Counted from the first letter of the stretch, positions 44,680-53,802 are shown. The stretch: 64,000 bases of DNA from Novosphingobium sp. AP12 (GCF_000281975.1 NZ_AKKE01000127.1:1-64000), one strand, 5' to 3'. Translations and numbers: made by a program. The notes: generated from the letters alone by a model not told the origin.

Positions 44680-45746
44680 TGCGATAGCCTTCTGTCAAAG
44701 TTGGTCGTCACGACCTTCCAGCCCTCGTAGAGGTCATCGGGCAGTTTGAACGGCGCGGCAAGTTTCACCGCGCGGATGGCCTGTTCCTGGTGTCGCGCGA
44801 CCTGCGCCTGGTTGGCGGGGGTCTGGCCGGTGGTGCTCACCACCTGCGGCTCCCCGGCAAGGCTGCCGTCACGCGCGAGGCGGAAGCGCACCTTGGTCAC
44901 CAGCTGCTCGACGTCGGCGCCCTGCGGTGCCTGCCAGTGCGGCTTGAGCTGCCGACTGATCGCCGCGCCGAGCGCCGAGCGGGCCGCCGCGCCGATCTCA
45001 GCAGCGGGAGCGCCCGTCCCGGCCGGAGCCTTGGCGCCCGGCGTGCCCTGCTTGAAGGCGTCGTCGAACGCGCTGCTGCCCGCCTTCTTGGGCGGCGACG
45101 CCGCGGTCTTGCTGGTGCCGGCGGTATTGCCCGGAGGCGCCTTCTTCGGCGGTGTCTTGACGATGCGGTCGATCGGGCTCGACTGCCGCGACGGTGCAGC
45201 CGCGGGTTTGGCAGGAGCCTTAGGTGCCGGCTTGGCGGCAGGCTTCGGCGCCGGCTTGGGTGCCGGCTTGGCGGCAGGCTTCGGCGCCGGCTTGGGCGCC
45301 GGTTTTGGAGTGGGCTTCGGCTGAGGCTTCGGGGCTGGCTTGGGGGGCGCCTTTGGAACGGGCTTAGGCGCAGGCTTGGGCGGCACTGGCTTGGGCGCAG
45401 GCTTGGGGGCGGGCTTGGGAGGCGCGGGCGCCGGTTCTGGCTCCGGTACGGGCCGGGGTTCCGGCTGCGGCGCCGGCGCGGGCTCCACCGGCTGCACGGG
45501 CGCGGCTTCGGGAGCAGGCTCGCCGATCTCCGGGCTCTTGTCGGGCGCCGCCTGGGCACTCGGGTCCGGAGAGGTCGAGGTCATGCCGACCTCCTCGCTG
45601 ATCGTCACCTCGATGCGCTGCGGCGGCTTGACCGTGTCCTCGTCGCCGACCTTAAGATACAGGATCGCCCAGAGCACGGCCGCGTGCAGCGCGATCGCCA
45701 CGACAAGGCCGACGCCCTCGTCTTTTCGCAGTCCCGTGGATGCCAT
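44676..45746 (-). CDS. tolA: TolA-type energy transducer
   Basis: 356 residues. One N-terminal transmembrane helix (GLVVAIALHAAVLWAILYL), then a Pro/Lys/Ala-rich domain of about 150 residues instead of the long helix of enteric TolA, and a C-terminal TolA/TonB-like domain (FRLARDGSLAGEPQVVSTTG, AIRAVKLAAPFKLP). Links the TolQR motor to TolB and Pal. Contains an exact 36-bp tandem duplication in the repeat region. Confidence 0.88.
   Translation of the reverse strand: MASTGLRKDEGVGLVVAIALHAAVLWAILYLKVGDEDTVKPPQRIEVTISEEVGMTSTSPDPSAQAAPDKSPEIGEPAPEAAPVQPVEPAPAPQPEPRPVPEPEPAPAPPKPAPKPAPKPVPPKPAPKPVPKAPPKPAPKPQPKPTPKPAPKPAPKPAAKPAPKPAPKPAAKPAPKAPAKPAAAPSRQSSPIDRIVKTPPKKAPPGNTAGTSKTAASPPKKAGSSAFDDAFKQGTPGAKAPAGTGAPAAEIGAAARSALGAAISRQLKPHWQAPQGADVEQLVTKVRFRLARDGSLAGEPQVVSTTGQTPANQAQVARHQEQAIRAVKLAAPFKLPDDLYEGWKVVTTNFDRRLSQ
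45224..45295. repeat. 36-bp tandem duplication in tolA
   Basis: Two exact copies of a 36-base unit beginning gtgccggcttggcggcaggc, encoding 12 residues of the Lys-Pro-Ala domain. It keeps frame and is prone to slippage, so the spacer length may vary between strains. Confidence 0.75.
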
Positions 45747-45770
45747 CAGGTCGACCCTAGGCCCCGCACC

Positions 45771-46217
45771 TTAACCACCGCTGACATCGGTCACCAGCGA
45801 GATCGAGGTGAAGCCGGCGCGGTTCAGCTCGCCCATGACTTCCATCACGCGGCCGTAGTCCAGCGCCTTGTCGGCGCGCAGGGTGACGAGCGGCGGCTTG
45901 CCGTCCGGCCCTGCAGGAGTGGCGGCTAGGCGGTCGGGCAGTTCGCCCGGCGCCAGTTCGTCGGCCTCGTAATACACCGCTCCGTCGCGGCTGAGGGTGA
46001 TGACGATCTGGCCCTGCTCCTCGCTCATCGCCTTGGCCCGGGTTTCGGGCAGTTCGATCGGCACCGCCGCCTTCAGCAACGGGGCAGTGACCATGAAGAT
46101 GATGAGCAGCACCAGCATCACGTCGACCAGCGGCGTGACGTTGATCTCCGCCATCGGCCCGCGCGAACGGCGCCGCCCTCTCCTGCCGCCACCGCCGCCG
46201 GACATGCCCATCGCCAT
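45771..46217 (-). CDS. tolR: TolR motor protein
   Basis: 148 residues. A basic, Gly-rich N-terminus, then AEINVTPLVDVMLVLLIIFM, the transmembrane helix with the conserved proton-pathway Asp, and a periplasmic ExbD/TolR domain (LPETRAKAMSEEQGQIVITL, VTLRADKALDYGRVMEVM). Works with TolQ as the ion-driven stator. Shares its first base with the last base of tolQ. Confidence 0.95.
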   Translation of the reverse strand: MAMGMSGGGGGRRGRRRSRGPMAEINVTPLVDVMLVLLIIFMVTAPLLKAAVPIELPETRAKAMSEEQGQIVITLSRDGAVYYEADELAPGELPDRLAATPAGPDGKPPLVTLRADKALDYGRVMEVMGELNRAGFTSISLVTDVSGG

Positions 46218-46924
46218 CAGCGCTGCTCCAGCTGGCGGGTCAAGGCGGCGTGAAGGTGGTCGGCGAAGCGCTGGAGGCGTGCCTCGAAGCCGTTTACCTT
46301 ATGCGAGAAGCGGTTGTAGGCGATGACCGCTGGGATCGCCGCGAAAAGGCCGATGGCGGTAGCGAACAGCGCCTCCGAAATGCCCGGCGCGACGACGGCG
46401 AGCGAGGAGTTCTGCTGCGCGCCGATGTCGAAGAAGCTCTTCATGATACCCCACACGGTGCCGAACAGACCTACGAACGGCGCGACCGAGCCCACTGTCG
46501 CCAGGAAGTTCAGCCGGTCGGAGAGCTTGTCCGCCTCCTCGCCCACGGACGAGTTCATGATGAGGGCGATGCGCTGGCGCGCGCCTTCAGGATCGACCTT
46601 GCCGGTGGCGTTGCGCCGGAACTCGCCCAGACCCGCACCCGCGACCTTGCCCATCGGCACATCGCCGCGCTTGCGTTCCTTCTGGTAGGTCTCGAAGTTC
46701 TGGGCCTCCCAGAAGCCTTCCTCATACTCGTTGCAGCGGCGCGAAACCGCGCCCATCCGCACCGTGAAGGTGACGATGATCGTCCATACCCAGACGCTAG
46801 CCAGCAGCAGCCCGACCATGATCGCCTGCACGACGATGTCTGCATCGAGGAACAGCTTGACCGGGTTGAGGCCGCCGGAATCCCCGGCGAAGTGTACGGT
46901 GGAGGCGAGCAGGTCGAGCGTCAT
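46217..46924 (-). CDS. tolQ: TolQ motor protein
   Basis: 235 residues from ATG at 46924 (MTLDLLAST), overlapping the ybgC stop (ATGA). Three membrane helices: AIMVGLLLASVWVWTIIVTF, and the MotA/ExbB-type pair around LNFLATVGSVAPFVGLFGTV and GISEALFATAIGLFAAIPAV. Inner-membrane motor subunit of Tol-Pal. Confidence 0.95.
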   Translation of the reverse strand: MTLDLLASTVHFAGDSGGLNPVKLFLDADIVVQAIMVGLLLASVWVWTIIVTFTVRMGAVSRRCNEYEEGFWEAQNFETYQKERKRGDVPMGKVAGAGLGEFRRNATGKVDPEGARQRIALIMNSSVGEEADKLSDRLNFLATVGSVAPFVGLFGTVWGIMKSFFDIGAQQNSSLAVVAPGISEALFATAIGLFAAIPAVIAYNRFSHKVNGFEARLQRFADHLHAALTRQLEQR

Positions 46925-47427
46925 TCTTGTCCTTCCCGTCCGGCAGGGCCGGGGTTTTTGATCGGTTCTAGCGAGGCGAAAGCGGCTTGCCATGCCTCGG
47001 GTTGTCGGCGTGGTCGTCCTTCAGGACTGATGAACCCGACCTTTACCGTGGCCTCGCAGAGCCGCGCCGCGCCGCATCTGGCGGTCTGGCGCAGCGTGGC
47101 GGAGACGCGGCCGACGGTCTCGGCCCAGGTCTCGATCACCACCGCGTCGCCCAGCCGCGCAGGCGCCAGGTAGCGCAGGTTCGCCTCGGCCACGGTGTAG
47201 AGGCCGGTGCCCGCCTCCAGCGCGGCGCGCTGGTCGATGCCGAGCACGTCGAGCAGGTCCGAGCGTGCCCGCTCGAACCAGCGCAGATAGTTCGCGTGGT
47301 AGACCACCCCGCCCGCATCGGTGTCCTCGTAGAACACGCGTAGCGGATAGCGGTGGACCTTGCCGTCGATCACGCCCGGCTGTGGGGTGAGCGCGGCCGA
47401 TGCCGGGGAAGCAGGGTTGTCCGTCAT
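46921..47427 (-). CDS. ybgC: YbgC-type acyl-CoA thioesterase
   Basis: 168 residues from ATG at 47427 (MTDNPASPASAALTPQ); a start at 47487 would add a non-conserved tail. Hot-dog fold with the active-site Asp in RVFYEDTDAGGVVYHANYL and conserved RWFERARSDLLDVLG. Hydrolyses acyl-CoA in the cytoplasm; always placed before tolQ in proteobacteria and coupled to it here. Confidence 0.92.
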   Translation of the reverse strand: MTDNPASPASAALTPQPGVIDGKVHRYPLRVFYEDTDAGGVVYHANYLRWFERARSDLLDVLGIDQRAALEAGTGLYTVAEANLRYLAPARLGDAVVIETWAETVGRVSATLRQTARCGAARLCEATVKVGFISPEGRPRRQPEAWQAAFASLEPIKNPGPAGREGQE

Positions 47428-47545
47428 TCCGCGCGGTTGTGTAACGGGGCGACCGCCGACTTCAACCCCGATGCCGTGGAGAAGCACGCTCGCAGGCTGA
47501 ATTGAAGGGTAAATTTTCCGTGGATGGAAAATCCCCGGCCCGCCC

Positions 47546-47923
47546 TTACTCCCCGATCATCTGGAAGAACTGCCGCCCGCCGAAGATGTGGACATGTAGG
47601 TGCGGCACTTCCTGGTGGCCATTAGTGCCCATGTTGACCATCAGGCGGTAGCCCGGCCCGTCCAGCTCCAGCTGACGCGTGACATTACCGACCGCGCGCA
47701 TGAAGCCGGCGATCTCGGAGTCCTCGGCCTTGGCGGTGAAGTCGTCCCACGAGACGTAGGCGCCCTTGGGGATTACGAGGACGTGGACGGGCGCCTGCGG
47801 GCGGATATCGTTGAAGGCCAGCGCGTGCTCGTCCTCGTAGACCTTCGAGCACGGCAGTTCGCCGCGCAGGATCTTCGCGAAGATGTTGTTCTCGTCGTAG
47901 GGTTGCTTCGGGTCGATCGGCAT
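47546..47923 (-). CDS. hinT: HIT-family nucleotide hydrolase (HinT)
   Basis: 125 residues. NIFAKILRGELPCSKVYEDE at the start and the histidine triad HLHVHIFGG at the end, with the AFNDIRPQAPVHVLVIPK strand. Hydrolyses AMP-linked substrates such as adenosine phosphoramidates. Downstream of hisE in sphingomonads and their relatives; 24 bases separate it from hisE. Confidence 0.93.
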   Translation of the reverse strand: MPIDPKQPYDENNIFAKILRGELPCSKVYEDEHALAFNDIRPQAPVHVLVIPKGAYVSWDDFTAKAEDSEIAGFMRAVGNVTRQLELDGPGYRLMVNMGTNGHQEVPHLHVHIFGGRQFFQMIGE

Positions 47924-47947
47924 CTGTCTCTCCGGTTGGTCGGCAGG

Positions 47948-48274
47948 TCAGTCCTTCGGGCGCGCGGCCTTCTCGGCAATGCCGGAAGTGCCTTCGCGGC
48001 GGTCCAGCTCGGCCATGACGTCGGCGAGCGGGACGTCCCGGTCGGCCAGCAGGACCATGAGATGGAACACGAGGTCCGCCGCCTCCCCGACCAGCGCCTC
48101 GCGGCTTTCGGTCAGCGCGGCGATCACCGTCTCGGTCGCCTCCTCGCCCAGCTTCTGGGCGATCTTGCCGGTGCCCTTGGCCTTGAGGCGGGCGACGTAG
48201 CTCGAATCGGGATCGGCGCCGAGGCGCGTGGCGATCGTCGCCTCGAGGCGCGCGAGGGTATCGGGACTGCTCAT
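47948..48274 (-). CDS. hisE: Phosphoribosyl-ATP diphosphatase
   Basis: 108 residues from ATG at 48274 (MSSPDTLARLEATIATR). Conserved SYVARLKAKGTGKIAQKLGE, EEATETVIAAL and GEAADLVFHLMVLL, the acidic metal-binding core of HisE. Second step of histidine synthesis. The frame extends upstream through the PEP-CTERM gene region but only this start gives the family length. Confidence 0.93.
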   Translation of the reverse strand: MSSPDTLARLEATIATRLGADPDSSYVARLKAKGTGKIAQKLGEEATETVIAALTESREALVGEAADLVFHLMVLLADRDVPLADVMAELDRREGTSGIAEKAARPKD

Positions 48275-48320
48275 TCTTGCGCAGATGCGGCGCGGCGCGG
48301 GCGCGGTCAAGCGCCGGTTG

Positions 48321-48494
48321 TCAGTCCTCGCCGCGCTTGGACGAGAACTTGCGGCCGATCGCGACGCCGGCGACGCCGAGGCCGAGCAGCAATATGCTGC
48401 TTGGCTCAGGCAGAGGGATGCCGCCCGCCGCATGGGCAGGGCTGGACGCCGCGAACATCGGGACGAGCGCTGGCAGGTAGCTGAGGATTTTCAC
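48321..48494 (-). CDS. Small PEP-CTERM anchored protein
   Basis: 57 residues from GTG at 48494 with AGGAAA seven or eight bases upstream; longer starts lack a site. Signal peptide (ILSYLPALVPMFAASSPAHA) then a short linker, and the sorting signal PEPSSILLLGLGVAGVAIGR with a basic end. The mature part is only a handful of residues. Proteins with this signal are processed by exosortase, usually for exopolysaccharide-linked surface display. Sits between hisF and hisE. Confidence 0.65.
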   Translation of the reverse strand: MKILSYLPALVPMFAASSPAHAAGGIPLPEPSSILLLGLGVAGVAIGRKFSSKRGED

Positions 48495-48619
48495 CGGGGG
48501 TTTCCTGCTGGTCGATTCTGACAGGGGGCAGATCGCTGCGTTCTTGCATTGCAGCAAGCCCGGTTACGCGGTTGTCCCGATACGGGGCTGTTGGCAGAAG
48601 AGGGGTTGCCGATGCGGAG

Positions 48620-49381
48620 TCAGCCCCGTGCCGGGAGACCCGCCGCCCGCAGCGCAGCATGAGCCTCGCCGATCGAGTGCTTGCCGAAATGGAAGATCGA
48701 GGCCGCCAGCACCGCGCTGGCATGGCCCTGCGTGACGCCAGCCACGAGATGGTCGAGATTGCCGACACCGCCGCTGGCGATGACCGGCACCGAGACCGCG
48801 TCCGCGATCAGGCGCGTCAGCTCGAGGTCGTAGCCGTTCTGGGTGCCGTCGCCGTCCATCGAGGTGACGAGCAGCTCGCCCGCGCCGAAGCCCGCCAGCT
48901 TCACGGCATGGTCGAGCGCGTCGATCCCGGTCGCCTTACGGCCGCCGTGGGTGAAGATTTCCCACCGGCCCGGCGCAACCTTGCGCGCATCCACCGAGGC
49001 GACGATGCACTGCGAGCCGAACTTCTCGGCAATGTCGGCCACAACTTCGGGGCGCGAGACGGCGGCGGAGTTGACCGCCACCTTGTCCGCGCCGGCCAGC
49101 AGCAGCGCCCGCGCGTCCTCGGCCGTGCGCACGCCGCCGCCCACAGTGAGCGGCATGAAGCAGACTTCGGCAGTGCGCTGCACCACATCCAGCAAGGTGC
49201 CGCGTCCTTCGTGGCTGGCGGAAATGTCGAGGAAGCACAGCTCGTCCGCCCCGGCGGCGTCATAGGCGCGCGCCTGCTCCACCGGATCGCCGGCGTCCTT
49301 GAGGTCGACGAAGTTGACGCCCTTGACCACGCGCCCGTCACGGACGTCGAGGCAGGGGATGACGCGGACACGCACGGTCAT
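48620..49381 (-). CDS. hisF: Imidazole glycerol phosphate synthase cyclase subunit
   Basis: 253 residues. (beta/alpha)8 barrel: [20 protein letters not shown] with the catalytic Asp, [28 protein letters not shown], and the second catalytic Asp region [15 protein letters not shown]. Forms IGP and AICAR with HisH. The genes are separated by hisA and a small membrane-protein gene. Confidence 0.96.
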   Translation of the reverse strand: MTVRVRVIPCLDVRDGRVVKGVNFVDLKDAGDPVEQARAYDAAGADELCFLDISASHEGRGTLLDVVQRTAEVCFMPLTVGGGVRTAEDARALLLAGADKVAVNSAAVSRPEVVADIAEKFGSQCIVASVDARKVAPGRWEIFTHGGRKATGIDALDHAVKLAGFGAGELLVTSMDGDGTQNGYDLELTRLIADAVSVPVIASGGVGNLDHLVAGVTQGHASAVLAASIFHFGKHSIGEAHAALRAAGLPARG

Positions 49382-49386
49382 TCAGG

Positions 49387-49632
49387 TCACTCCACGGGCT
49401 TGAAGAACAGCAGTACGGCGAACACCGCCACCACCGCGCACAGGACGAAGTTGAAGGCGGTATAGAGGCGGAACCGGCGCGGATCGTCCTCGCGCCGCAC
49501 GGCCACGGTGGAGCGGCGGCGGCTGAACAGCATCAGGCGGACCTGGCCCTCGCGGTAGTCGCGCACAGCCCAGAGCACGCCCGGCACGAAGATGGCGAGC
49601 GCGAGCACCGCGATCAGGCGGTTGTCATTCAC
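49387..49632 (-). CDS. Small two-helix membrane protein within his cluster
   Basis: 81 residues with two hydrophobic segments (LIAVLALAIFVPGVLWAV and FNFVLCAVVAVFAVLLFF), joined by a basic loop rich in Arg. Overlaps the hisA stop by four bases and ends five bases before hisF, so it is co-translated with histidine genes. No family recognised; no reason from sequence to tie it to histidine synthesis. Confidence 0.65.
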   Translation of the reverse strand: MNDNRLIAVLALAIFVPGVLWAVRDYREGQVRLMLFSRRRSTVAVRREDDPRRFRLYTAFNFVLCAVVAVFAVLLFFKPVE

Positions 49633-50360
49633 CCCTCGCGCTCTGCCATCTGAATCGCCGCTGCTAGGTCGAGGCGACCTTCGTAGAGCGCGCGGCCGGT
49701 GATGACGCCCTCGATCCCGTCGCGCGCATGGAGCGCGAGCAGGCGGATATCGTCGAGACCCTTGACCCCGCCGCTGGCGATCACCGGGATATCGACTCGG
49801 CGCGCCAGATCGACCGTAGCGTCGATGTTGACGCCTTTGAGCAGGCCATCGCGGCCGATGTCGGTGAACAGCAGGCTGGCGACGCCCGCATCCTCGAAGC
49901 GGCGGGCCAGATCGACCACGGCGACGTCAGAGACGTCGGCCCAGCCTTCGGTGGCGACCATGCCGTCCTTCGCGTCCACCGCGACGACGATGCCGCCGGG
50001 AAACTCCTTGGCCATGTCGCGCACGAACTCGGGATCCTTGAGCGCCGCCGAACCCATGACCACGCGCGAAACGCCGAGGTCGAACCAGCCGGCCACCGCC
50101 TCGCGGGTGCGGATGCCGCCGCCCAGCTGCACGTGGCCCGGGAACGCCTCGAGGATGGCCTCGACCGCTTCGCGGTTCTCCGCCTTCCCTGCGAACGAAC
50201 CGTCGAGATCGACGACGTGGAGGAACTGCGAGCCGGCCTCGGCGAACATCGTCGCCTGCGCGGCCGGGTCGTCGCCGTAGACGGTAGCGCGCGCCATGTC
50301 GCCTTCGGCCAGGCGCACGACCTGGCCCTGCTTGAGGTCGATGGCGGGGAATACGATCAT
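49629..50360 (-). CDS. hisA: ProFAR isomerase HisA
   Basis: 243 residues from ATG at 50360. Barrel motifs MIVFPAIDLKQGQVVRL (catalytic Asp), LQLGGGIRTREAVAGW-type phosphate site, and VDAKDGMVATEGW, then LLFTDIGRDGLLKGVN with the second Asp. Fourth step of the pathway. Begins three bases after the hisH stop. Confidence 0.95.
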   Translation of the reverse strand: MIVFPAIDLKQGQVVRLAEGDMARATVYGDDPAAQATMFAEAGSQFLHVVDLDGSFAGKAENREAVEAILEAFPGHVQLGGGIRTREAVAGWFDLGVSRVVMGSAALKDPEFVRDMAKEFPGGIVVAVDAKDGMVATEGWADVSDVAVVDLARRFEDAGVASLLFTDIGRDGLLKGVNIDATVDLARRVDIPVIASGGVKGLDDIRLLALHARDGIEGVITGRALYEGRLDLAAAIQMAEREG

Positions 50361-50362
50361 GC

Positions 50363-50986
50363 TCACGGCTTCCAGTCGAGGAATCGGGTCAGGAGAGCGA
50401 GGCCGAAACCCTGGCTCTTCTCGGGGTGGAACTGCACACCGACGACGTTGTCCTTCGCCACCGCCGCGACGAGGCCGCCGCCGTGGTCGGTCATCGCCGC
50501 GATCGTGGCTCCGTCGTCGGGCGCGAAGTGGTAGGAGTGCAGGAAATACGCCTCGCCCGCCTCGATCAGCCCGCTTGCCGGGTCGTGGCGGCCTAGCGCG
50601 ACGTCGTTCCAGCCCATGTGCGGAATCTTGACCATCGGATCGGTGCGCTCGATCAGCTCCACCTGTCCGGCGATCCAGTCCAGCCCCGGCGTCTCGCCGT
50701 GCTCAAGCCCGCGCGTGGCGAGGAGCTGCATGCCCACGCAGATGCCGAGGAACGGCGCGGCGCCGACCTGAACGCGCTCGGTCATCGCCTCGACCATGCC
50801 GGGAATGCCCCAGAGCCCCGCGGCGCAGGCCTTGAACGAACCCACGCCCGGCAGGACGATGCGGTCGGCCGCGCGTACGACCGCGGCGTCTGCGGTGATC
50901 GCCACGTCCTCGGCGCCCGCGGCGCGCAGCGCGTTGGCGACCGAGTGGAGGTTGCCCGCCCCGTAGTCGATCAGCGCCAGCGTCAC
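50363..50986 (-). CDS. hisH: Imidazole glycerol phosphate synthase glutaminase subunit
   Basis: 207 residues from GTG at 50986 (VTLALIDYGAGNLHSV), overlapping the stop of the YciI gene by four bases. Class I glutamine amidotransferase: PFLGICVGMQLLATRG with the Cys nucleophile, and VVGVQFHPEKSQGFGL with the His-Glu pair. Supplies ammonia to HisF. Confidence 0.95.
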   Translation of the reverse strand: MTLALIDYGAGNLHSVANALRAAGAEDVAITADAAVVRAADRIVLPGVGSFKACAAGLWGIPGMVEAMTERVQVGAAPFLGICVGMQLLATRGLEHGETPGLDWIAGQVELIERTDPMVKIPHMGWNDVALGRHDPASGLIEAGEAYFLHSYHFAPDDGATIAAMTDHGGGLVAAVAKDNVVGVQFHPEKSQGFGLALLTRFLDWKP

Positions 50987-51273
50987 TGGAGGCCGACGAT
51001 GCTGTCGTCGAGGAAGCTGGGTGCCCATTCGATCACTTCGGCCTCGGCTACACCGCCGGCGACGAAGGGATCACGCGCGGCGAGCGCGGCAATCGCGTCG
51101 CGGCTCTCGCCCGTGGCCAGGATGATCCCGCCTTCGCGGGGAACCTTGCGGCCCCAGCCAAAGAAGTGGCCGTCCTCGTGGTTCGCTTTGAGCCACGCTA
51201 CGTGATCCTTCATCAGCGCATCGACCTGCTCAATGGGGGCAGTGTAGGTGAGCGAGATAATGAAGCTGGCCAT
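50983..51273 (-). CDS. YciI-like protein inside his operon
   Basis: 96 residues. Ferredoxin-like YciI fold: HVAWLKANHEDGHFFGWGRK, then GGIILATGESRDAIAALAAR and DPFVAGGVAEAEVIEW, with the His-Asp pair typical of the family. The start overlaps the hisB stop (TGATG) and the stop overlaps hisH (GTGA). Function of the family is unclear; a small ligase, hydrolase or dimer scaffold is suggested for relatives. Confidence 0.8.
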   Translation of the reverse strand: MASFIISLTYTAPIEQVDALMKDHVAWLKANHEDGHFFGWGRKVPREGGIILATGESRDAIAALAARDPFVAGGVAEAEVIEWAPSFLDDSIVGLQ

Positions 51274-51875
51274 CAGAGTGTCGCCTGTCCCAGAATGCCC
51301 TTGGTCGAGGGGATTGCCCCGCCCTTGCGCGGATCGAGTTCCACCGCCTGCCGCATGGCGCGAGCGAAGCCCTTGAAGATGCCTTCGCAGATGTGGTGGT
51401 TGTTGCTGCCGTAGAGCAGTTCGATGTGGAGTGTGATGCCCACGGCCTGCGCTATCGAATGGAACCAGTGCTCGACCATCTCGGTGTCGAACTCACCCAG
51501 CTTCTCCTGCGTGAAGGCGGCCTTCCACACGAGATAGGGGCGGCCCGAGATGTCGAGCGACACGCGGCTCAGCGCCTCGTCCATCGGCGAGTTCACGTCG
51601 CCGTAGCGGCCGATCCCGGCCTTGTCGCCCAGTGCCTGGGTGATGGCCTGGCCGATCGCGATAGCGCTGTCCTCGGTCGTGTGGTGCTGGTCGACGTGGA
51701 GGTCGCCCTTGATCCGGCAGGTGATGTCGATCAGCGAATGGCGGCTGAACTGCTCGATCATGTGGTCGAGGAACCCGATCCCGGTCGAGACCTGGTAGGC
51801 CCCGATGCCGTCGAGGTTCACTTCGACTTCGATGTCGGTTTCGTGCGTCTTGCGGATGATCGAGGCTGTGCGCAT
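51273..51875 (-). CDS. hisB: Imidazoleglycerol-phosphate dehydratase
   Basis: 200 residues. Metal-binding motifs [34 protein letters not shown] (HHxxED) and the second set [18 protein letters not shown] and [15 protein letters not shown]. The monofunctional dehydratase without the phosphatase domain of enteric HisB. First gene of the his-hinT-tol run on the minus strand; divergent from sspB with 170 bases between starts. Confidence 0.96.
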   Translation of the reverse strand: MRTASIIRKTHETDIEVEVNLDGIGAYQVSTGIGFLDHMIEQFSRHSLIDITCRIKGDLHVDQHHTTEDSAIAIGQAITQALGDKAGIGRYGDVNSPMDEALSRVSLDISGRPYLVWKAAFTQEKLGEFDTEMVEHWFHSIAQAVGITLHIELLYGSNNHHICEGIFKGFARAMRQAVELDPRKGGAIPSTKGILGQATL

Positions 51876-52045
51876 GGTTGGGCCTATAGACCCGTGGCGG
51901 ACAGAATCAATCGCGCAGGGGGTCTATCGCGGCCCAATGTTACGCGAAGGTACTAAGCCCTTTTCCTTGGATAAAGGAGGGAGTAGGCATTTTTCACGTT
52001 GGTAACGGGTTGACCCCGTGAGGAACCATGAGCACGTAGGGCGCG

Positions 52046-52552
52046 ATGAACGATACCCCGCCAGACAGCATGATCCCCTACGATGAAATCGTGCAGGAGG
52101 CCCTGCGCGCCGTCGTCGGCCGCGTGCTCGGCCAGGTCGAAGCCGGTGGCGGCGTCCTTCCGGGCAGCCACCACTTCTACATCACTTTCAAGACCGGCGC
52201 GCCCGGCGTCAGCATTCCCGCTGACTTGCGCGCCCGGTTCCCGGACGAGATGACGATCGTGCTCCAGAACAAGTTCTGGGACCTTGGCGTCGGCGAGCGG
52301 GGCTTCACCGTGAGCCTCAGCTTCAATCAGATGCCGGCCAAGCTCGACATTCCCTTCTCGGCGATCACTGCCTTCGTGGACCCCGCCGTCGATTTCGGCC
52401 TGCAGTTCCAGGCCATGGCCGACGACGACGATGAGGACGACCTGTCCGCCGCCGCCGGCAACGACGAATCGGAACGCGACGTCGCCTCGCGCATTACGCC
52501 TAGCGAGGACGGCTCCAACGTCGTCTCCGTGGATTTTGGCAAGAAGAAGTGA
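52046..52552 (+). CDS. sspB: SspB-type ClpXP adaptor (alphaproteobacterial)
   Basis: 168 residues. PYDEIVQEALRAVVGRVLGQ, SHHFYITFKTGAPGV, and FWDLGVGERGFTVSLSFN give the SspB substrate-binding fold, and the acidic, flexible tail ends in SVDFGKKK, a short ClpX-binding type end. Delivers ssrA-tagged proteins to ClpXP. A gene with the same product occurs as a single copy near his genes in relatives (from memory). Confidence 0.85.
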   Translation: MNDTPPDSMIPYDEIVQEALRAVVGRVLGQVEAGGGVLPGSHHFYITFKTGAPGVSIPADLRARFPDEMTIVLQNKFWDLGVGERGFTVSLSFNQMPAKLDIPFSAITAFVDPAVDFGLQFQAMADDDDEDDLSAAAGNDESERDVASRITPSEDGSNVVSVDFGKKK

Positions 52553-52591
52553 TCGGGCGGCATCTCGCCCGCAGCTGACAGGGCTAGGGCG

Positions 52592-53026
52592 ATGGCAACC
52601 GGATTCAAGCAACAGGCTAAGAAGGCGGCGAGCGTCGTCAAGGTCGCGCCTGCCGGTCTCAAGAAGCTGGCGGACAACGGCGGCGAGCTGCACGGGCCGA
52701 GCCCGAACCCGGCCACCAACCTCATCATCGCTGACATCGCTCTGCGTACCGGCACCACGTTGGCGCGGCGCGCGGTGGAGCGCGGGGTGCTGGGCGCCAG
52801 CTATTCGCCGCGCAAGGCCAAGTCGATCCTGAAGGGCCGGACGATGACCGAGACCCTGCTACACGGCGCCCTCGCCCGCGTGGCCCTGGGCTCGATCCCC
52901 GGCGCGATCGTAGTCGGCGGCGCGCTCGTCGCCAAGACCCTCTACGACCGCAGTCGCGGCCGCCAGGCCCGCGCGGAAGGCGCGGCCGAGCTTCACGAGC
53001 AAGCGGTGGAGGGCGCAGAGGAGTAG
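52592..53026 (+). CDS. Conserved hypothetical protein
   Basis: 144 residues, basic N-terminus (MATGFKQQAKKAASVVKVAP), a middle with NLIIADIALRTGTTLARRA and a Gly/Ala hydrophobic segment (GSIPGAIVVGGALVAKTLYD), then an acidic tail. Could be a peripheral or single-span membrane protein. It follows sspB by 39 bases in the same direction. No family recognised. Confidence 0.6.
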   Translation: MATGFKQQAKKAASVVKVAPAGLKKLADNGGELHGPSPNPATNLIIADIALRTGTTLARRAVERGVLGASYSPRKAKSILKGRTMTETLLHGALARVALGSIPGAIVVGGALVAKTLYDRSRGRQARAEGAAELHEQAVEGAEE

Positions 53027-53121
53027 CGCCGGGAGCCTCGGTGATGAGGTTTCGTCCGGATTTTACCCAAACCGGCGGCTCTTCGCCTTGATTTGCGCGT
53101 AATCCGCCGCCATCGGGGGCC

Positions 53122-53802
53122 ATGGTCCTGCACGCAAAGCCCTCGGCCGACCCTTCCCCGGCTTCCACCGGCACGCTGTCACGGCGCGGCCTGATGTTCA
53201 TCATGTCCTCGCCCTCGGGCGCAGGCAAGACGACGATCTCGCGCATGTTGCTGGAACACGATCCCCACATCTGCAACTCGGTATCCTGCACTACGCGCCC
53301 GCCCCGCCCCGGCGAGGTGGACGGCAAGGACTACCACTTCGTCACCCAGCAGCAGTTCGACCGCATGGCCGAGGACGGCGACTTCCTCGAATGGGCGACC
53401 GTCTTCGGCCATAGCTATGCGACCCCCAAGGCGCAGGTGAAGGCCGGCCTCAAGGACGGGCAGGACTACCTGTTCGACATCGACTGGCAGGGCACCCAGC
53501 AGCTCTACCAGAAGCTCGAACGCGACGTCGTGCGCGTGTTCCTGCTGCCCCCCAGCATCGAGGAACTGCGCCGCCGCCTCACCGGTCGCGGCACCGACAG
53601 CGCCGAGGTCATCCACGGCCGCATGGAGCGCGCGCGTTCGGAAATCAGCCACTGGGACGGTTATGACTACGTGGTGGTCAACGATGACATCGAAAGCTGC
53701 TTCGAGCAGGTGAAGAAGATCCTCGCCGCTGAACGTCTGCGCCGCGCCCGCCAGACCGGGCTGATCGGCTTCGTGCGCGAGCTGATGCAACCGGGCGACT
53801 GA
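53122..53802 (+). CDS. gmk: Guanylate kinase
   Basis: 226 residues. P-loop [19 protein letters not shown]-binding [36 protein letters not shown] and [12 protein letters not shown]. Phosphorylates GMP to GDP. It has a 20-residue N-terminal extension compared with enteric Gmk; an ATG at the GLMF position (MFIMSSPSG) would give a shorter form. Confidence 0.95.
   Translation: MVLHAKPSADPSPASTGTLSRRGLMFIMSSPSGAGKTTISRMLLEHDPHICNSVSCTTRPPRPGEVDGKDYHFVTQQQFDRMAEDGDFLEWATVFGHSYATPKAQVKAGLKDGQDYLFDIDWQGTQQLYQKLERDVVRVFLLPPSIEELRRRLTGRGTDSAEVIHGRMERARSEISHWDGYDYVVVNDDIESCFEQVKKILAAERLRRARQTGLIGFVRELMQPGD

Noticed and set aside
44790-45929. 379-codon plus-strand open frame, Arg/Leu/Gly-rich
   Set aside because: Shadow of the Lys-Pro-Ala repeats of tolA.
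47513-47532. ATTTTCC...GGAAAAT hairpin between hinT and ybgC
   Set aside because: Only seven pairs and no clear T run on the transcribed strand; not called as a terminator.
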